NCBI GenBank assembly: GCA_023389275.1
Contig: JAEWEN010000042.1
Span: 1 to 60,756, forward strand
DNA length: 60,756 nt
Reading direction: 5' to 3'
Origin: Bacillota bacterium
GTDB taxonomy: Bacteria; Bacillota; Clostridia; Clostridiales; Caloramatoraceae
Position numbers and translations under genes: made by a program. A model generated the notes under the pieces. The model did no database searches and was not told the DNA's origin. It saw only the letters and a list, made by a program, of their open reading frames with translations. This document shows positions 33,599 through 42,049 of the stretch, one piece after another. Positions within the stretch are counted from its first letter, which is position 1. Every line of letters begins with the position of its first letter.

Positions 33599-35465
33599 AG
33601 TAGTCTCCTTTTATGTTCTCTATTACTTTGTTTTTTATTCCAATAGAATCTAATTCAAATTCTTTATATAGTTCAGAAACACTTCCATGGTGAATAAATT
33701 TGTCATTATAACCCATTAAAATTGTCTTTTTATAAGAATCTATACTATTCACATACTCTAAAACAAATTCTCCAAATCCTCCACCTATAACATTATCCTC
33801 TATTGTAAATACTATATCATGACACTCATAAACATATTTTATCATATTTTTATCTAAAGGTTTAATAAATTTCGCATTTATTAATGTAACATCTATACCT
33901 AGTTTTTCTAGCTCTTCAACTGCTTTATATGCATTTTGAACCATTTTTCCAACAGCTATAATAGCTATTTTTTTGCCTTTTTTTATAACTTCCCACTTTC
34001 CAAGTTCTATATTATCTTTTTCATCAAATTCAATATCACAATCTCCACCTCTTGGATATCTAATAGCAATAGGATTTTCTTTATTTTCAAATCCCCATTT
34101 AAGCATTTTTCTAAATTCACAAATACTTTTAGGAGCCATTAAAATCATGTTAGGAACTGTTCTTAAATATGATATATCAAATACGCCTTGATGAGTTTCT
34201 CCATCTTCTCCAACTATTCCCGCTCTATCTATACAAAATATAACAGGAAGGTTTTGTATACATACGTCATGAATAACTTGATCATAAGCTCTTTGTAAAA
34301 ATGTAGAGTACACAGCAAAAACAGGTCTTAAACCACTACTTGCTAGTCCTGCTGCAAAACCAACAGCATGTTGTTCAGCTATACCTACATCAAAAAACCT
34401 TTCTGGAAATGTTTTTGAAAACTCAGAAAGTCCTGTTCCATCTGGCATTGCTGCAGTAATTGCAACTATATCTTTTCTATCCATACAAGCATTTATCATT
34501 TCTTCTCCAAATGCACTTGAATATGTTTGCTTTGATTTAGATGCTTCTCCCGTTTCTATTGTAAAAGGTCCTATACCATGAAATTTATCAGGTTTTCTTT
34601 CTGCAAAGTAATAACCTTTTCCTTTTTTTGTTATCACATGTACAAGTACAGGACCACTTATTTTCTTAGCTCTTGTTAAAACATTAGATACTTCTTTTAT
34701 GTCATGACCGTCTATAGGTCCTAAATAAGTAAAACCTAATTCTTCAAATAGCATTCCTTTAACAACTAGATATTTTAAGCTTTCTTTTAGTCTTTCTGCT
34801 AATTTATAAAGATTATTACCAACTGCTGGTATTTTTTTAACTATTTCTTCTATATCATCTCTTAAGTTTATATATGTAGGCTGAGTTCTAATTCTAGCTA
34901 AATACCCTGATAAGCTTCCTACATTAGGAGATATAGACATTTCATTATCATTTAAAACAACTATCATATTTGTATTTGTATTTCCAGCGTGATTTAAAGC
35001 CTCAAAAGCCATTCCCCCTGTTAAGGCTCCATCTCCTATTACAGCAACTACACTATTTTTTTCACCTTTAATATCCCTAGCTTTAGCAAATCCTAGGGCT
35101 GCTGATACAGATGTACTGCTATGGCCTGTTGAAAAACAGTCATATTCACTTTCATTAGGTCTTGGAAATCCACTAAGCCCTTTATACTTTCTTAAAGTGT
35201 TAAATCTATCTTTTCTGCCAGTAAGTATTTTGTGAACATATGATTGATGCCCAACATCCCAGATTATTTTATCTTCTGGCATATTAAAAACCTTATGAAG
35301 TGCTATGGTAAGCTCAATAACTCCTAAGTTTGGAGCTAAATGTCCTCCTGTTTTAGAAACTGATAGAATAAGAAAATTTCTTATTTCATCAGCTAATTGA
35401 TAAAGCTCATCTGTTGTTAATTTTTTTATATCTTTGGGATAATTTATATTATTGAGTAATGACAT
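33585..35465 (-). CDS. dxs: 1-deoxy-D-xylulose-5-phosphate synthase
   Basis: 626 aa from the ATG at 35465, five bases after AGGTGA; the in-frame GTG at 35474 lies in the RBS. It makes DXP from pyruvate and glyceraldehyde-3-P with thiamine diphosphate, the first MEP-pathway step (IspA and IspH are in this window). The ThDP motif GDGALTGGMAFEALNHAG ... NDN is at about 150-180, and the transketolase C-terminal domain is intact (TGLSEFSKTFPERFFDVGIAEQ). A promoter with extended -10 lies between ispA and dxs. Confidence 0.96.
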   Translation of the reverse strand: MSLLNNINYPKDIKKLTTDELYQLADEIRNFLILSVSKTGGHLAPNLGVIELTIALHKVFNMPEDKIIWDVGHQSYVHKILTGRKDRFNTLRKYKGLSGFPRPNESEYDCFSTGHSSTSVSAALGFAKARDIKGEKNSVVAVIGDGALTGGMAFEALNHAGNTNTNMIVVLNDNEMSISPNVGSLSGYLARIRTQPTYINLRDDIEEIVKKIPAVGNNLYKLAERLKESLKYLVVKGMLFEELGFTYLGPIDGHDIKEVSNVLTRAKKISGPVLVHVITKKGKGYYFAERKPDKFHGIGPFTIETGEASKSKQTYSSAFGEEMINACMDRKDIVAITAAMPDGTGLSEFSKTFPERFFDVGIAEQHAVGFAAGLASSGLRPVFAVYSTFLQRAYDQVIHDVCIQNLPVIFCIDRAGIVGEDGETHQGVFDISYLRTVPNMILMAPKSICEFRKMLKWGFENKENPIAIRYPRGGDCDIEFDEKDNIELGKWEVIKKGKKIAIIAVGKMVQNAYKAVEELEKLGIDVTLINAKFIKPLDKNMIKYVYECHDIVFTIEDNVIGGGFGEFVLEYVNSIDSYKKTILMGYNDKFIHHGSVSELYKEFELDSIGIKNKVIENIKGDYYGRG

Positions 35466-35517
35466 ATTCTTCACCTATACTAACTTTATTTTTACATAGT
35501 AAATAACTAATTTCGTT

Positions 35518-35546
35518 ATTATAGCATACATATTTTAAATAAACAA
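35518..35546 (-). promoter_or_regulatory. Sigma-A promoter of dxs (extended -10)
   Basis: Minus strand -10 TGCTATAAT (TATAAT at 35518-35523), 17-bp spacer, -35 TTGTTT (35541-35546). It lies in the ispA-dxs gap, so dxs-tlyA-nadK can be transcribed apart from the upstream operon. Confidence 0.55.
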
Positions 35547-35553
35547 ACAATCA

Positions 35554-36432
35554 CTATCTATCTCTATTTAGTAAAAATCTTGTATACTCAGATAGTAAAC
35601 CACTACTATCTATTTCATTAGCTATTTCAATTGCTTTATACGTAAGTGATTTAGATAATTCTAATGATTTTTCTATACCTAAAATAGATACAAAGGTTGA
35701 TTTATCATTTATCTTATCACTTCCAATATTTTTACCTATTAAATCCTTATCTCCTACATAGTCTAAAATATCATCAACTATTTGAAAAACAAGTCCTATG
35801 TTTTTACCATATTCACTTATTTTAGGAACTAAGTCTTCTCTTTCAGATATTAATGCACCACAAACGCAAGCTGACTCTATTAATGCACCTGTTTTTTTAC
35901 TATGCATTTGTGTTAATCTATCTATAGATATATTCTTGCCTTCGCTTTCAATATCTATAACCTGCCCTAAAATCATTCCTTTTGCACCTGATGCAGTAGA
36001 AATCGCTTTTCCTGCTTTTATATAATAAGGATTAAATTTATTCTTTTCTATTTCATCAAAAATTATTTCAAAAGATAAATTTAGTAAAGCATCACCTGCA
36101 AGTATAGCAGTGGCTTCTCCAAATTTTATGTGATTAGTTGGCATGCCTCTTCTTAAATCATCATTATCCATTGCTGGTAGATCATCATGTATTAAAGAGT
36201 ATGTGTGAATACATTCTATTGCAGCAGCAAAAGGTAAAGCTTTATTTATATCTTTACCTAGTGCTTTTGATATTAAAATAAGTAATATAGGTCTTACTCT
36301 TTTTCCCTTTGCTAGTAAACTATATTTCATAGAATTTTTAATAGAATCTTCACTTATCTCATCTGTAATAACTCTAGATAGATAATTATCAATAGATTCT
36401 TTAAAACTTTCTATCTCCTTTTTAAAGGTCAT
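35554..36432 (-). CDS. ispA: Farnesyl/geranyl diphosphate synthase (IspA)
   Basis: 292 aa from the ATG at 36432, six bases after AGGAGGAGG; the longer frame to 36477 adds an unrelated lysine-rich tail. It condenses IPP with DMAPP/GPP to FPP. FARM motif DDLPAMDNDD near residue 90 and SARM DDILDYVGD near residue 230 are present. It overlaps xseB by 11 bp, so translation is coupled. Confidence 0.94.
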   Translation of the reverse strand: MTFKKEIESFKESIDNYLSRVITDEISEDSIKNSMKYSLLAKGKRVRPILLILISKALGKDINKALPFAAAIECIHTYSLIHDDLPAMDNDDLRRGMPTNHIKFGEATAILAGDALLNLSFEIIFDEIEKNKFNPYYIKAGKAISTASGAKGMILGQVIDIESEGKNISIDRLTQMHSKKTGALIESACVCGALISEREDLVPKISEYGKNIGLVFQIVDDILDYVGDKDLIGKNIGSDKINDKSTFVSILGIEKSLELSKSLTYKAIEIANEIDSSGLLSEYTRFLLNRDR

Positions 36433-36679
36433 TATTTTCCTCCTCCTGAAGTGAGAACTTTTCTTCTTTAGTAACATTGTTTTTACCTTCCATTATAATG
36501 CTAATCTTTTTTTCAGCTTCATCAAGCTTTGCATTACAATTAGCTACAAGGTCCATTCCTTCTTTAAATATATTTATAGACTCTTCAAGAGAAAGCTCTT
36601 CACTTTCCATTTTTTCAACTATTTCCTCTAACCTATTTATTGAATCTTCAAATTTTATTTCTTTTTTTCTAGCTGCCAT
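36422..36679 (-). CDS. xseB: Exodeoxyribonuclease VII small subunit
   Basis: 85 aa, the usual length plus an acidic tail. IKFEDSINRLEEIVEKMES and EESINIFKEGMDLVANCNAKLDEAEKKI form the two helices of the family. It packs in multiple copies on XseA to degrade single-stranded DNA. It overlaps xseA by 25 bp and ispA by 11 bp. Confidence 0.95.
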   Translation of the reverse strand: MAARKKEIKFEDSINRLEEIVEKMESEELSLEESINIFKEGMDLVANCNAKLDEAEKKISIIMEGKNNVTKEEKFSLQEEENNDL

Positions 36680-37950
36680 TTGTCTCCCTCCATTATATCT
36701 TCTACTTTACAAATTATCTCACCGTCAATCATATTAACATTTAAGGTGTCTCCTTTTTTTACACTGTTTATACTATTTATAACTTTATTATTACACTGTG
36801 TAAATGTATATCCTCTTTTCAAAACGCTTATAGGACTTAAAGCCTCTAGCTTAGATATAGCAATGCTGTATCTATGTTTTTTTCTACTTAAATGTTTTTC
36901 TAAACTTAAATTTAAATTTAATTCAAAATTATCTACAGTTTTTCTACTTTCTTTAATTTTATATAAAAAACCTTTTAATATTTTATCATATAAAACATCA
37001 ACATATTGCATATTATCTATTAGTTTTTTATTTGGAGATTTTAAGCTTAGTATTTTTTCATATGATAATATATTATCTTTTCTATATTTAATACCTCTTT
37101 TTTGTAAAGATAATATTTTATCACCAAGTGAGTTTATTTTATAACTTAATTCATTTAATGAAGGCACCACAATTTCAGCAGCATGTGAAGGTGTTGATGC
37201 TCTATAATCAGCTACAAAATCTGCAATAGTAAAGTCAGTTTCATGTCCTACTGCTGAAACAATAGGAATTTTGCTTTCTGATATACATCTTGCTAATTTT
37301 TCTCCATTAAAACACCAAAGCTCCTCAATAGAGCCTCCTCCACGTCCTATAATAATAACATCTATATCATCTCTTGAGTTAAAATAACTTATACCTTTTA
37401 TAATGCTTTCCTCTGAACCGTCTCCTTGAACCTTACAAGGGTATAAAACTATATTAACTCCCTTAAATCTATTTGTAGAAACATTAATAATATCTTTTAT
37501 AACCGCTCCTGTTGGTGAGGTTACAACACCTATTTTTTTAGGAAAAAATGGCAAGGATTTCTTCCTTGCCACATCAAATAAACCTTCTAATTCTAGTTTT
37601 TGTTTAAGTAGTTCATATTCCTCATATAACCTACCTACTCCATCAGGTTGCATTGCTTTACAATAAACCTGATATTTTCCATCTCTTTCATATATCGAAA
37701 CTCTTCCTCTAACTAGAACCTTACTACCATTTTGTGGCTTAAACTTTAAAGCTAATGTATCTGATTTAAACATTACACAATTTATTTTTGCCTTATCATC
37801 TTTTAAAGTAAAGTACATATGTCCAGATGAATGGTGGGTATAGTTAGAAATTTCTCCACTTATTTTTATATCATTTAAAATTATATCTTCTTCAAAAATA
37901 TCCTTAATGTATGAGTTTACCTCATATACACTAAAGTAATTATTGTTCAT
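36655..37950 (-). CDS. xseA: Exodeoxyribonuclease VII large subunit
   Basis: 431 aa. An N-terminal OB domain (IKISGEISNYTHHSSGHMYF) is followed by the catalytic domain with GRGGGSIEELWCFN and AVGHETDFTIADFVADYRAS, and a coiled-coil C-terminus. With XseB it forms a ssDNA exonuclease acting from both ends. It overlaps folD by 11 bp. The GGAGG site is about 12 bases upstream of ATG. Confidence 0.96.
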   Translation of the reverse strand: MNNNYFSVYEVNSYIKDIFEEDIILNDIKISGEISNYTHHSSGHMYFTLKDDKAKINCVMFKSDTLALKFKPQNGSKVLVRGRVSIYERDGKYQVYCKAMQPDGVGRLYEEYELLKQKLELEGLFDVARKKSLPFFPKKIGVVTSPTGAVIKDIINVSTNRFKGVNIVLYPCKVQGDGSEESIIKGISYFNSRDDIDVIIIGRGGGSIEELWCFNGEKLARCISESKIPIVSAVGHETDFTIADFVADYRASTPSHAAEIVVPSLNELSYKINSLGDKILSLQKRGIKYRKDNILSYEKILSLKSPNKKLIDNMQYVDVLYDKILKGFLYKIKESRKTVDNFELNLNLSLEKHLSRKKHRYSIAISKLEALSPISVLKRGYTFTQCNNKVINSINSVKKGDTLNVNMIDGEIICKVEDIMEGDKWQLEKKK

Positions 37951-38791
37951 ACTCTAATGAAGCCTCCAAAACATTTTCTATAAGCATTGTAGTTGTCATA
38001 GAACCTACTCCACCAGGTACAGGTGTAATATGTGATGCTTTTTCTTTTACAGCATCAAAGTCAACGTCTCCTTTTAACTTACCATCTACCATGTTAACTC
38101 CAGCGTCTATAACAACAGTGCCTTCTTTTACCATATCAGCTGTTACAAGATTAGCTCTTCCAGCTGCACTTACTATTATATCACAATCTAGAGTTTCTGA
38201 CTTTAGATCTTTAGTTTTTGAATGACAAATCTTAACTGTAGCTCCTTCATTTAAAAGAAGTAAAGCTACTGGTTTACCAACTACATTACTTCTTCCAATA
38301 ACACATACCTTTTTACCTACTAAATCTATTCCACACTCTTTTATAAGTCTTACTATTCCTTTAGGTGTACAAGGAAGTAAACACTTTTCTCCTCTAAATA
38401 ATTTTCCAGTGTTATCAAGATTAAAACAATCTATATCTTTATTAGGTTTAATAGCTCTTGCAACATTATCTGGAGATATATGTTTTGGTAATGGAACTTG
38501 TACAATTATTCCGTTTATATCTTCTCTATTATTTAAATCATTTACTAATGATATTACCTCAGCTTCTGTACTCTCCTCTGGAAGTTCAAAAACAGTATAG
38601 TTTGCTCCTACCTCATTTGAAACTTTTTGTTGTCCTTTTATATAAGAAATAGATGACGGGTCACTTCCCACGATTATAGCAGCAACTCCTGGAACTCTTC
38701 CATTTTTGTCACTATACTCTTTAACTTTTCCTTTTAATTCTTCTCTTATATTTTTAGCTATTGCTTTTGCATCAATAATAATTCCACTCAT
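37940..38791 (-). CDS. folD: Bifunctional methylenetetrahydrofolate dehydrogenase/cyclohydrolase
   Basis: 283 aa. It oxidises 5,10-methylene-THF to methenyl-THF and hydrolyses it to 10-formyl-THF. PGVAAIIVGSDPSSISYIKGQ (Tyr/Lys active site), VQVPLPKHI, PNKDIDCFN and VCVIGRSNVVGKPVALLL (NADP fold) are diagnostic. First gene of the folD-xseA-xseB-ispA operon; AGGTGAAGTC before ATG. Confidence 0.97.
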   Translation of the reverse strand: MSGIIIDAKAIAKNIREELKGKVKEYSDKNGRVPGVAAIIVGSDPSSISYIKGQQKVSNEVGANYTVFELPEESTEAEVISLVNDLNNREDINGIIVQVPLPKHISPDNVARAIKPNKDIDCFNLDNTGKLFRGEKCLLPCTPKGIVRLIKECGIDLVGKKVCVIGRSNVVGKPVALLLLNEGATVKICHSKTKDLKSETLDCDIIVSAAGRANLVTADMVKEGTVVIDAGVNMVDGKLKGDVDFDAVKEKASHITPVPGGVGSMTTTMLIENVLEASLEYEQ

Positions 38792-39183
38792 GACTTCACC
38801 TCATAACAATATTATATAATCATTTAAAAATAACCTTAATATTTTATTACAATAAATTAATTGTATAGCACATTATTAATTGTAACTCATTTTTATAATT
38901 TGAAATTAGTGTATCATTTTATTGCAAAAAAGTCTATATTTAAATAAGAGTGTATATAAAATAACATATTACTACATAGATAAAATCAGATTATATAAAG
39001 ATAATTTAAAATTTGTAAATATCTTAGTTATTTCAAAAATGAATTGATTTATATGACAGTTGTCAAAATATTATCAACTCCATATAATATTTATATCGTT
39101 ATAAGACTATTAATCTTTAGTCTGATATATTTTTGTCACATAATTTTTATAAAGTATACTATATAAAAAAGACATTTGATAAA
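38792..39183. other. Long intergenic region between folD and nusB
   Basis: 392 bp, about 80-85 percent A/T. It must hold the folD promoter on the minus strand, but I see no clearly spaced -35/-10 for it. On the plus strand a consensus promoter (39060-39088) and a small stem (AGACTA/TAGTCT near 39104-39123) precede the nusB terminator, suggesting a short RNA. No protein-coding frame is convincing. Confidence 0.6.
39054..39088 (+). promoter_or_regulatory. Consensus sigma-A promoter on the plus strand with TGACA-GT-TGTCA inverted repeat
   Basis: -35 TTGTCA (39060-39065), 17-bp spacer, -10 TATAAT (39083-39088). The inverted repeat TGACA GT TGTCA (39054-39065) covers the -35 and may be an operator. 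It reads away from folD toward the 3' end of nusB. Confidence 0.5.
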
Positions 39184-39197
39184 TCAAATGTCTTTTT
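39095..39197 (+). ncRNA. Candidate small RNA ending at the nusB terminator
   Basis: From the predicted start near 39095 to the hairpin 39171-39192 and five T residues, about 100 nt, containing an internal stem AGACTA/TAGTCT. It has no convincing coding frame and overlaps the nusB 3' end in antisense by about 14 nt. Evidence is promoter plus terminator only. Confidence 0.3.
39171..39192. terminator. Terminator of nusB
   Basis: A 9-bp perfect stem GACATTTGA/TCAAATGTC (39171-39179 with 39184-39192), loop TAAA, six T residues on the minus-strand exit and five on the plus-strand exit. Confidence 0.8.
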
Positions 39198-39627
39198 GAA
39201 TACTACCTAAAATTCCATTAACAAATGGTCTTGTTTTCTCATCACAATATATTTTAGATAATTCTATTGCCTCATTAATAGCAGAAGCATTAGGAACATC
39301 TTCTACCTTTAACATTTCATATATTGCAACTCTCATAATAGCAAGTTCTACCTTACCTATTCTAGATACTTTCCATCCTTTAGAATATTTCTCTATTAAT
39401 GAATCTATTTCTAAAAGATCTTTTTCTACTCCTTTAACAGTAGACTCTATATAAGCTTTTTCAGATTCGTTTAAATTTAAATTATCAAATTCACACTCTT
39501 CCTCATTTTCTACTGGTATTTTAATTGCTTCATCGTAGTTTTCTAATATCTCCTGTGCATTTGCATCTTTTAAAGAAAGCTGAAACACAAGATGCATTGC
39601 AATTTCTCTAGCCTTTCTTCTACTCAT
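39184..39627 (-). CDS. nusB: Transcription antitermination factor NusB
   Basis: 147 aa from the ATG at 39627, six to seven bases after GGAGGA; the upstream in-frame ATG at 39651 lacks an RBS. It binds boxA RNA with NusE in rRNA antitermination. SRRKAREIAMHLVFQLSLKDANA is the N-terminal RNA-binding helix region and VPNASAINEAIELSKIYCDEKTRPFVNGILG the C-terminal signature. It follows the Asp23 gene, as in Bacillus yqhY-nusB. Confidence 0.95.
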   Translation of the reverse strand: MSRRKAREIAMHLVFQLSLKDANAQEILENYDEAIKIPVENEEECEFDNLNLNESEKAYIESTVKGVEKDLLEIDSLIEKYSKGWKVSRIGKVELAIMRVAIYEMLKVEDVPNASAINEAIELSKIYCDEKTRPFVNGILGSIQKDI

Positions 39628-39688
39628 GTATTTTCCTCCATTATATTTCAAAGTTAAGCTTTATCTTAATAAAAGTACATATTTAATG

Positions 39689-39728
39689 CTTAAATTAACC
39701 CTCTGAACTCAGAGGGTTAATTTAAGCA
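39689..39728 (-). terminator. Long 19-bp hairpin between the Asp23 gene and nusB
   Basis: Perfect arms 39689-39707 and 39710-39728, with a stem rich in TTAATTTAAGC at its base. No clean U tract follows on the minus strand, so termination may be partial, which would allow nusB co-transcription. Confidence 0.55.
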
Positions 39729-39732
39729 AGTA

Positions 39733-40095
39733 CTACTCAGCCTTTTCTTCTTTAGGTATAGTAATTCCTTGAACATGAATATTTACACATGATACTGAAA
39801 GTCCTGTCATTGTTTCAACTGACTTTTTAATATTACTTTGAACCTTAGATGCAACATCCATTATTTTAACACCATATTCTACAATAAGGTTTATATCTAA
39901 TGTAGCATCTCCATTATTTATTTGAACCTTTACACCTTTACTTGACTTAACTCCAAACTTTTCTGCGAAATCTTTACCTCCAAGGTATGCTACTCCTTTT
40001 ATTTCAGTAGCAGCTTTAGAAGCAATAACAGTTATTACGTCAGAAGAAATTCTAACTGAACCAACTTCTTCTGATATATTTATATTATCTTCCAT
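39733..40095 (-). CDS. Asp23/Gls24 family envelope stress response protein (YqhY-like)
   Basis: 120 aa from the ATG at 40095, six bases after AGGAGGTG; the GTG at 40104 lies inside that RBS. DVITVIASKAATEIKGVAYLGG and LIVEYGVKIMDVASKVQSNIKKSVETMTGL are typical of Asp23 proteins. YqhY in Bacillus is linked to acetyl-CoA carboxylase control, but accB and accC are absent here. It lies between spoIIIAH and nusB, the same order as Bacillus without the acc genes. It has its own promoter. Confidence 0.9.
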   Translation of the reverse strand: MEDNINISEEVGSVRISSDVITVIASKAATEIKGVAYLGGKDFAEKFGVKSSKGVKVQINNGDATLDINLIVEYGVKIMDVASKVQSNIKKSVETMTGLSVSCVNIHVQGITIPKEEKAE

Positions 40096-40136
40096 TATAT
40101 ACACCTCCTAATTTAGGCATTGCACATTTTAAAAAT

Positions 40137-40165
40137 ATTATAACAGAAATACTTTGAATTTACAA
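40137..40165 (-). promoter_or_regulatory. Sigma-A promoter of the Asp23-nusB genes (extended -10)
   Basis: Minus strand -35 TTGTAA (40160-40165), 17-bp spacer, -10 TGTTATAAT (TATAAT at 40137-40142). Predicted start about 40130, 35 nt before the ATG. It separates vegetative Asp23/nusB expression from the sporulation operon upstream. Confidence 0.65.
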
Positions 40166-40205
40166 AGTTTAATATAGTATACCCATTTTTTATATAACAA
40201 ATAAA

Positions 40206-40232
40206 AAAGTTACGTCTTAAAGACGCAACTTT
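40206..40232 (-). terminator. Terminator of the spoIIIA operon
   Basis: An 11-bp stem with one wobble (40206-40216 with 40222-40232), loop TTAAA, followed by T residues on the minus strand. It lies 7 bases after the spoIIIAH stop. Confidence 0.8.
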
Positions 40233-40238
40233 ATGTAA

Positions 40239-40778
40239 TTAGTTTTGTTTAATCGTTATTCCACTTGGAGCTATACCACTTGCTCTAACTGCAACATCTG
40301 TTATTTGATTAACTTTTTTACCAGTTAACTTATCAGAACTTTTAACACTTATTTCTATTCCATTATCATCTATTAAGCATAAAGCTTCCTCAAACCCTTG
40401 TTGTTTTATCATTGTTTCTATTTTTGTTTCTTTTTCACCTTTTTCAATTAGTGCAATAAGAGCTTTACTTGCCTTATCCTTTGCATCTTTTGTAGAGTTT
40501 TTATTATTTATTATACTTTCAAGTTCTTGTTTCATAGTTGTTCTTTGACTTTCTCTAGCCATTCTTCCCTCAGCATAAAAGTTTATATTACTTTTTGTAC
40601 TTTCAATTTTAGCTACTTCTTTTCCAGCTTCACTTTTTTCACTTATTTGAGTCTGTTGATTTAAAACCATATCAGCACCTTTATAAGAGTCATTAAACTT
40701 TTTAGCAAAGAAACTTGCACATCCTATTAATCCTATTAAAATTGCTATTATCCCTATTTGCTTTCTAAAATTTTCCAT
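40239..40778 (-). CDS. spoIIIAH: Stage III sporulation protein AH
   Basis: 179 aa. An N-terminal transmembrane helix (IGIIAILIGLIGCASFF) anchors it in the mother-cell outer forespore membrane. The extracytoplasmic part ends in the YscJ/FliF-like domain (KTKIETMIKQQGFEEALCLIDDNGIEISVKS region), which pairs with forespore SpoIIQ to form the feeding channel. SpoIIQ is not in the window. Last gene of the spoIIIA operon. ATG with AAAGGAAGGTGG upstream. Confidence 0.94.
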   Translation of the reverse strand: MENFRKQIGIIAILIGLIGCASFFAKKFNDSYKGADMVLNQQTQISEKSEAGKEVAKIESTKSNINFYAEGRMARESQRTTMKQELESIINNKNSTKDAKDKASKALIALIEKGEKETKIETMIKQQGFEEALCLIDDNGIEISVKSSDKLTGKKVNQITDVAVRASGIAPSGITIKQN

Positions 40779-40838
40779 AATGATCCACCTTCCTTTTTTA
40801 AATTAATAAATTATATGTAAATCAATTTATATATATGC

Positions 40839-41459
40839 TTAACTTTTTTTCATTGGAGAAACTATAACTTTATTTTGAGGAAGATTTAATAAAATTTTAA
40901 CAGCATTTGTTACTTCCTCTTTTATAGCAGAATTTTCTGCACCTTCTGCTACTATAATAACTCCTCCAATACTAGGTCTTATTTCCTTTAATATAAGTGC
41001 CTGCTTTTTACCTTCTGAATCAACTGTTACTACAGTACTGTTTTTACCACTTTCTGTAATAGTTCTTTGTCCACCTTCTTTATCAGACTCCTCTGTTTTT
41101 TTATTATTATCTGTTGTATTTAAAGCAGGAATACTTTCACTACTTCCTTCAAAGTAAATCATAACCGAAACTTTTCCAACACCTTTGATTTGCATTAAAG
41201 TATTGGCAACTTCTTTTTTTAGCTTTTCTTCATAATCTTTAGATCCAAAACTTTCTTCTGCGTTACTTGAAACTTGTATTTCCTGTTCTTGCTGCAAACT
41301 TGCATTTGTAGATTTATTTTTATCTTGTTTAACAAACAAACCTCCTGCAAGATCTCCCATTAATATTAAAAGAATTCCTAAAAGAAATGCTATAAATGTA
41401 CTTTTCAGAAACTTTTTAGGATCCTTAAAATTTTTCTCTAAAAATTCCTTAAGCTTCAT
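40839..41459 (-). CDS. spoIIIAG: Stage III sporulation protein AG
   Basis: 206 aa from the ATG at 41459, with AAGGAG five to six bases upstream; the longer frame from TTG 41480 lacks an RBS. One N-terminal membrane helix (FIAFLLGILLILMGDL) and a ring-forming domain (EKLKKEVANTLMQIKGVGKVSVMIYFEG). Bacillus SpoIIIAG forms a large ring in the intermembrane channel. It is ten bases after spoIIIAF. Confidence 0.94.
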   Translation of the reverse strand: MKLKEFLEKNFKDPKKFLKSTFIAFLLGILLILMGDLAGGLFVKQDKNKSTNASLQQEQEIQVSSNAEESFGSKDYEEKLKKEVANTLMQIKGVGKVSVMIYFEGSSESIPALNTTDNNKKTEESDKEGGQRTITESGKNSTVVTVDSEGKKQALILKEIRPSIGGVIIVAEGAENSAIKEEVTNAVKILLNLPQNKVIVSPMKKS

Positions 41460-41469
41460 ATAATACTCC

Positions 41470-42045
41470 TTAATCAACAAATTTAATTTGATCAGTTTTT
41501 AAATTAAAATCTTTTTCTAAAACCTTTAAAACATCATTATCTAATATTACCTCCTTTTTTTTTTCTTTATTTTCATTTCCTATTTGAACTTTACTAACAG
41601 AAACAACCTTGTTATTTTTATTAGATGATTTTATTTCTACACTGCTAATTTCACCAAACTCAAAATCACTTTTACTTTCCTTTAAAACAATACTTGTTAT
41701 CTCGTAGTTTTTACCTGTTTCATTTTTTATTTGCTTTTCCATACTTTCTTTCAAACTATCTATAAATGTTTGCTTTGTTTTTTCCTTAAAATCTTTTTGT
41801 GCCTTTGCAACATCTACATTTTCATATGAGGATATTGAATTAGAATAAAAATCTATTTGCTCACTTAAATTAGCATCACTATTAAAAAGCTTAATTATTG
41901 GAGATATAACTATTACCATTATTAAAAGTCCTGTTGCAAATTTCACATATTTTTTTATGCTTCCTTCTGGAAGTATAATCTCTAAAATAGTTACAAAAAT
42001 AACTACACATACAATAGACATAATCCACTGTTTTAAAATCTCCAA
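41470..42045 (-). CDS. spoIIIAF: Stage III sporulation protein AF
   Basis: 191 aa, TTG start after GGAGGATAG. Two N-terminal membrane helices (SIVCVVIFVTILEII; KFATGLLIMVIVISPIIKLF) and a soluble ring-building-like C-terminal domain. It belongs to the SpoIIIA-SpoIIQ channel of the engulfed forespore. Sequence conservation is low, as is usual; identity is secured by the operon order. Confidence 0.92.
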   Translation of the reverse strand: MEILKQWIMSIVCVVIFVTILEIILPEGSIKKYVKFATGLLIMVIVISPIIKLFNSDANLSEQIDFYSNSISSYENVDVAKAQKDFKEKTKQTFIDSLKESMEKQIKNETGKNYEITSIVLKESKSDFEFGEISSVEIKSSNKNNKVVSVSKVQIGNENKEKKKEVILDNDVLKVLEKDFNLKTDQIKFVD

Positions 42046-42049
42046 ATTT

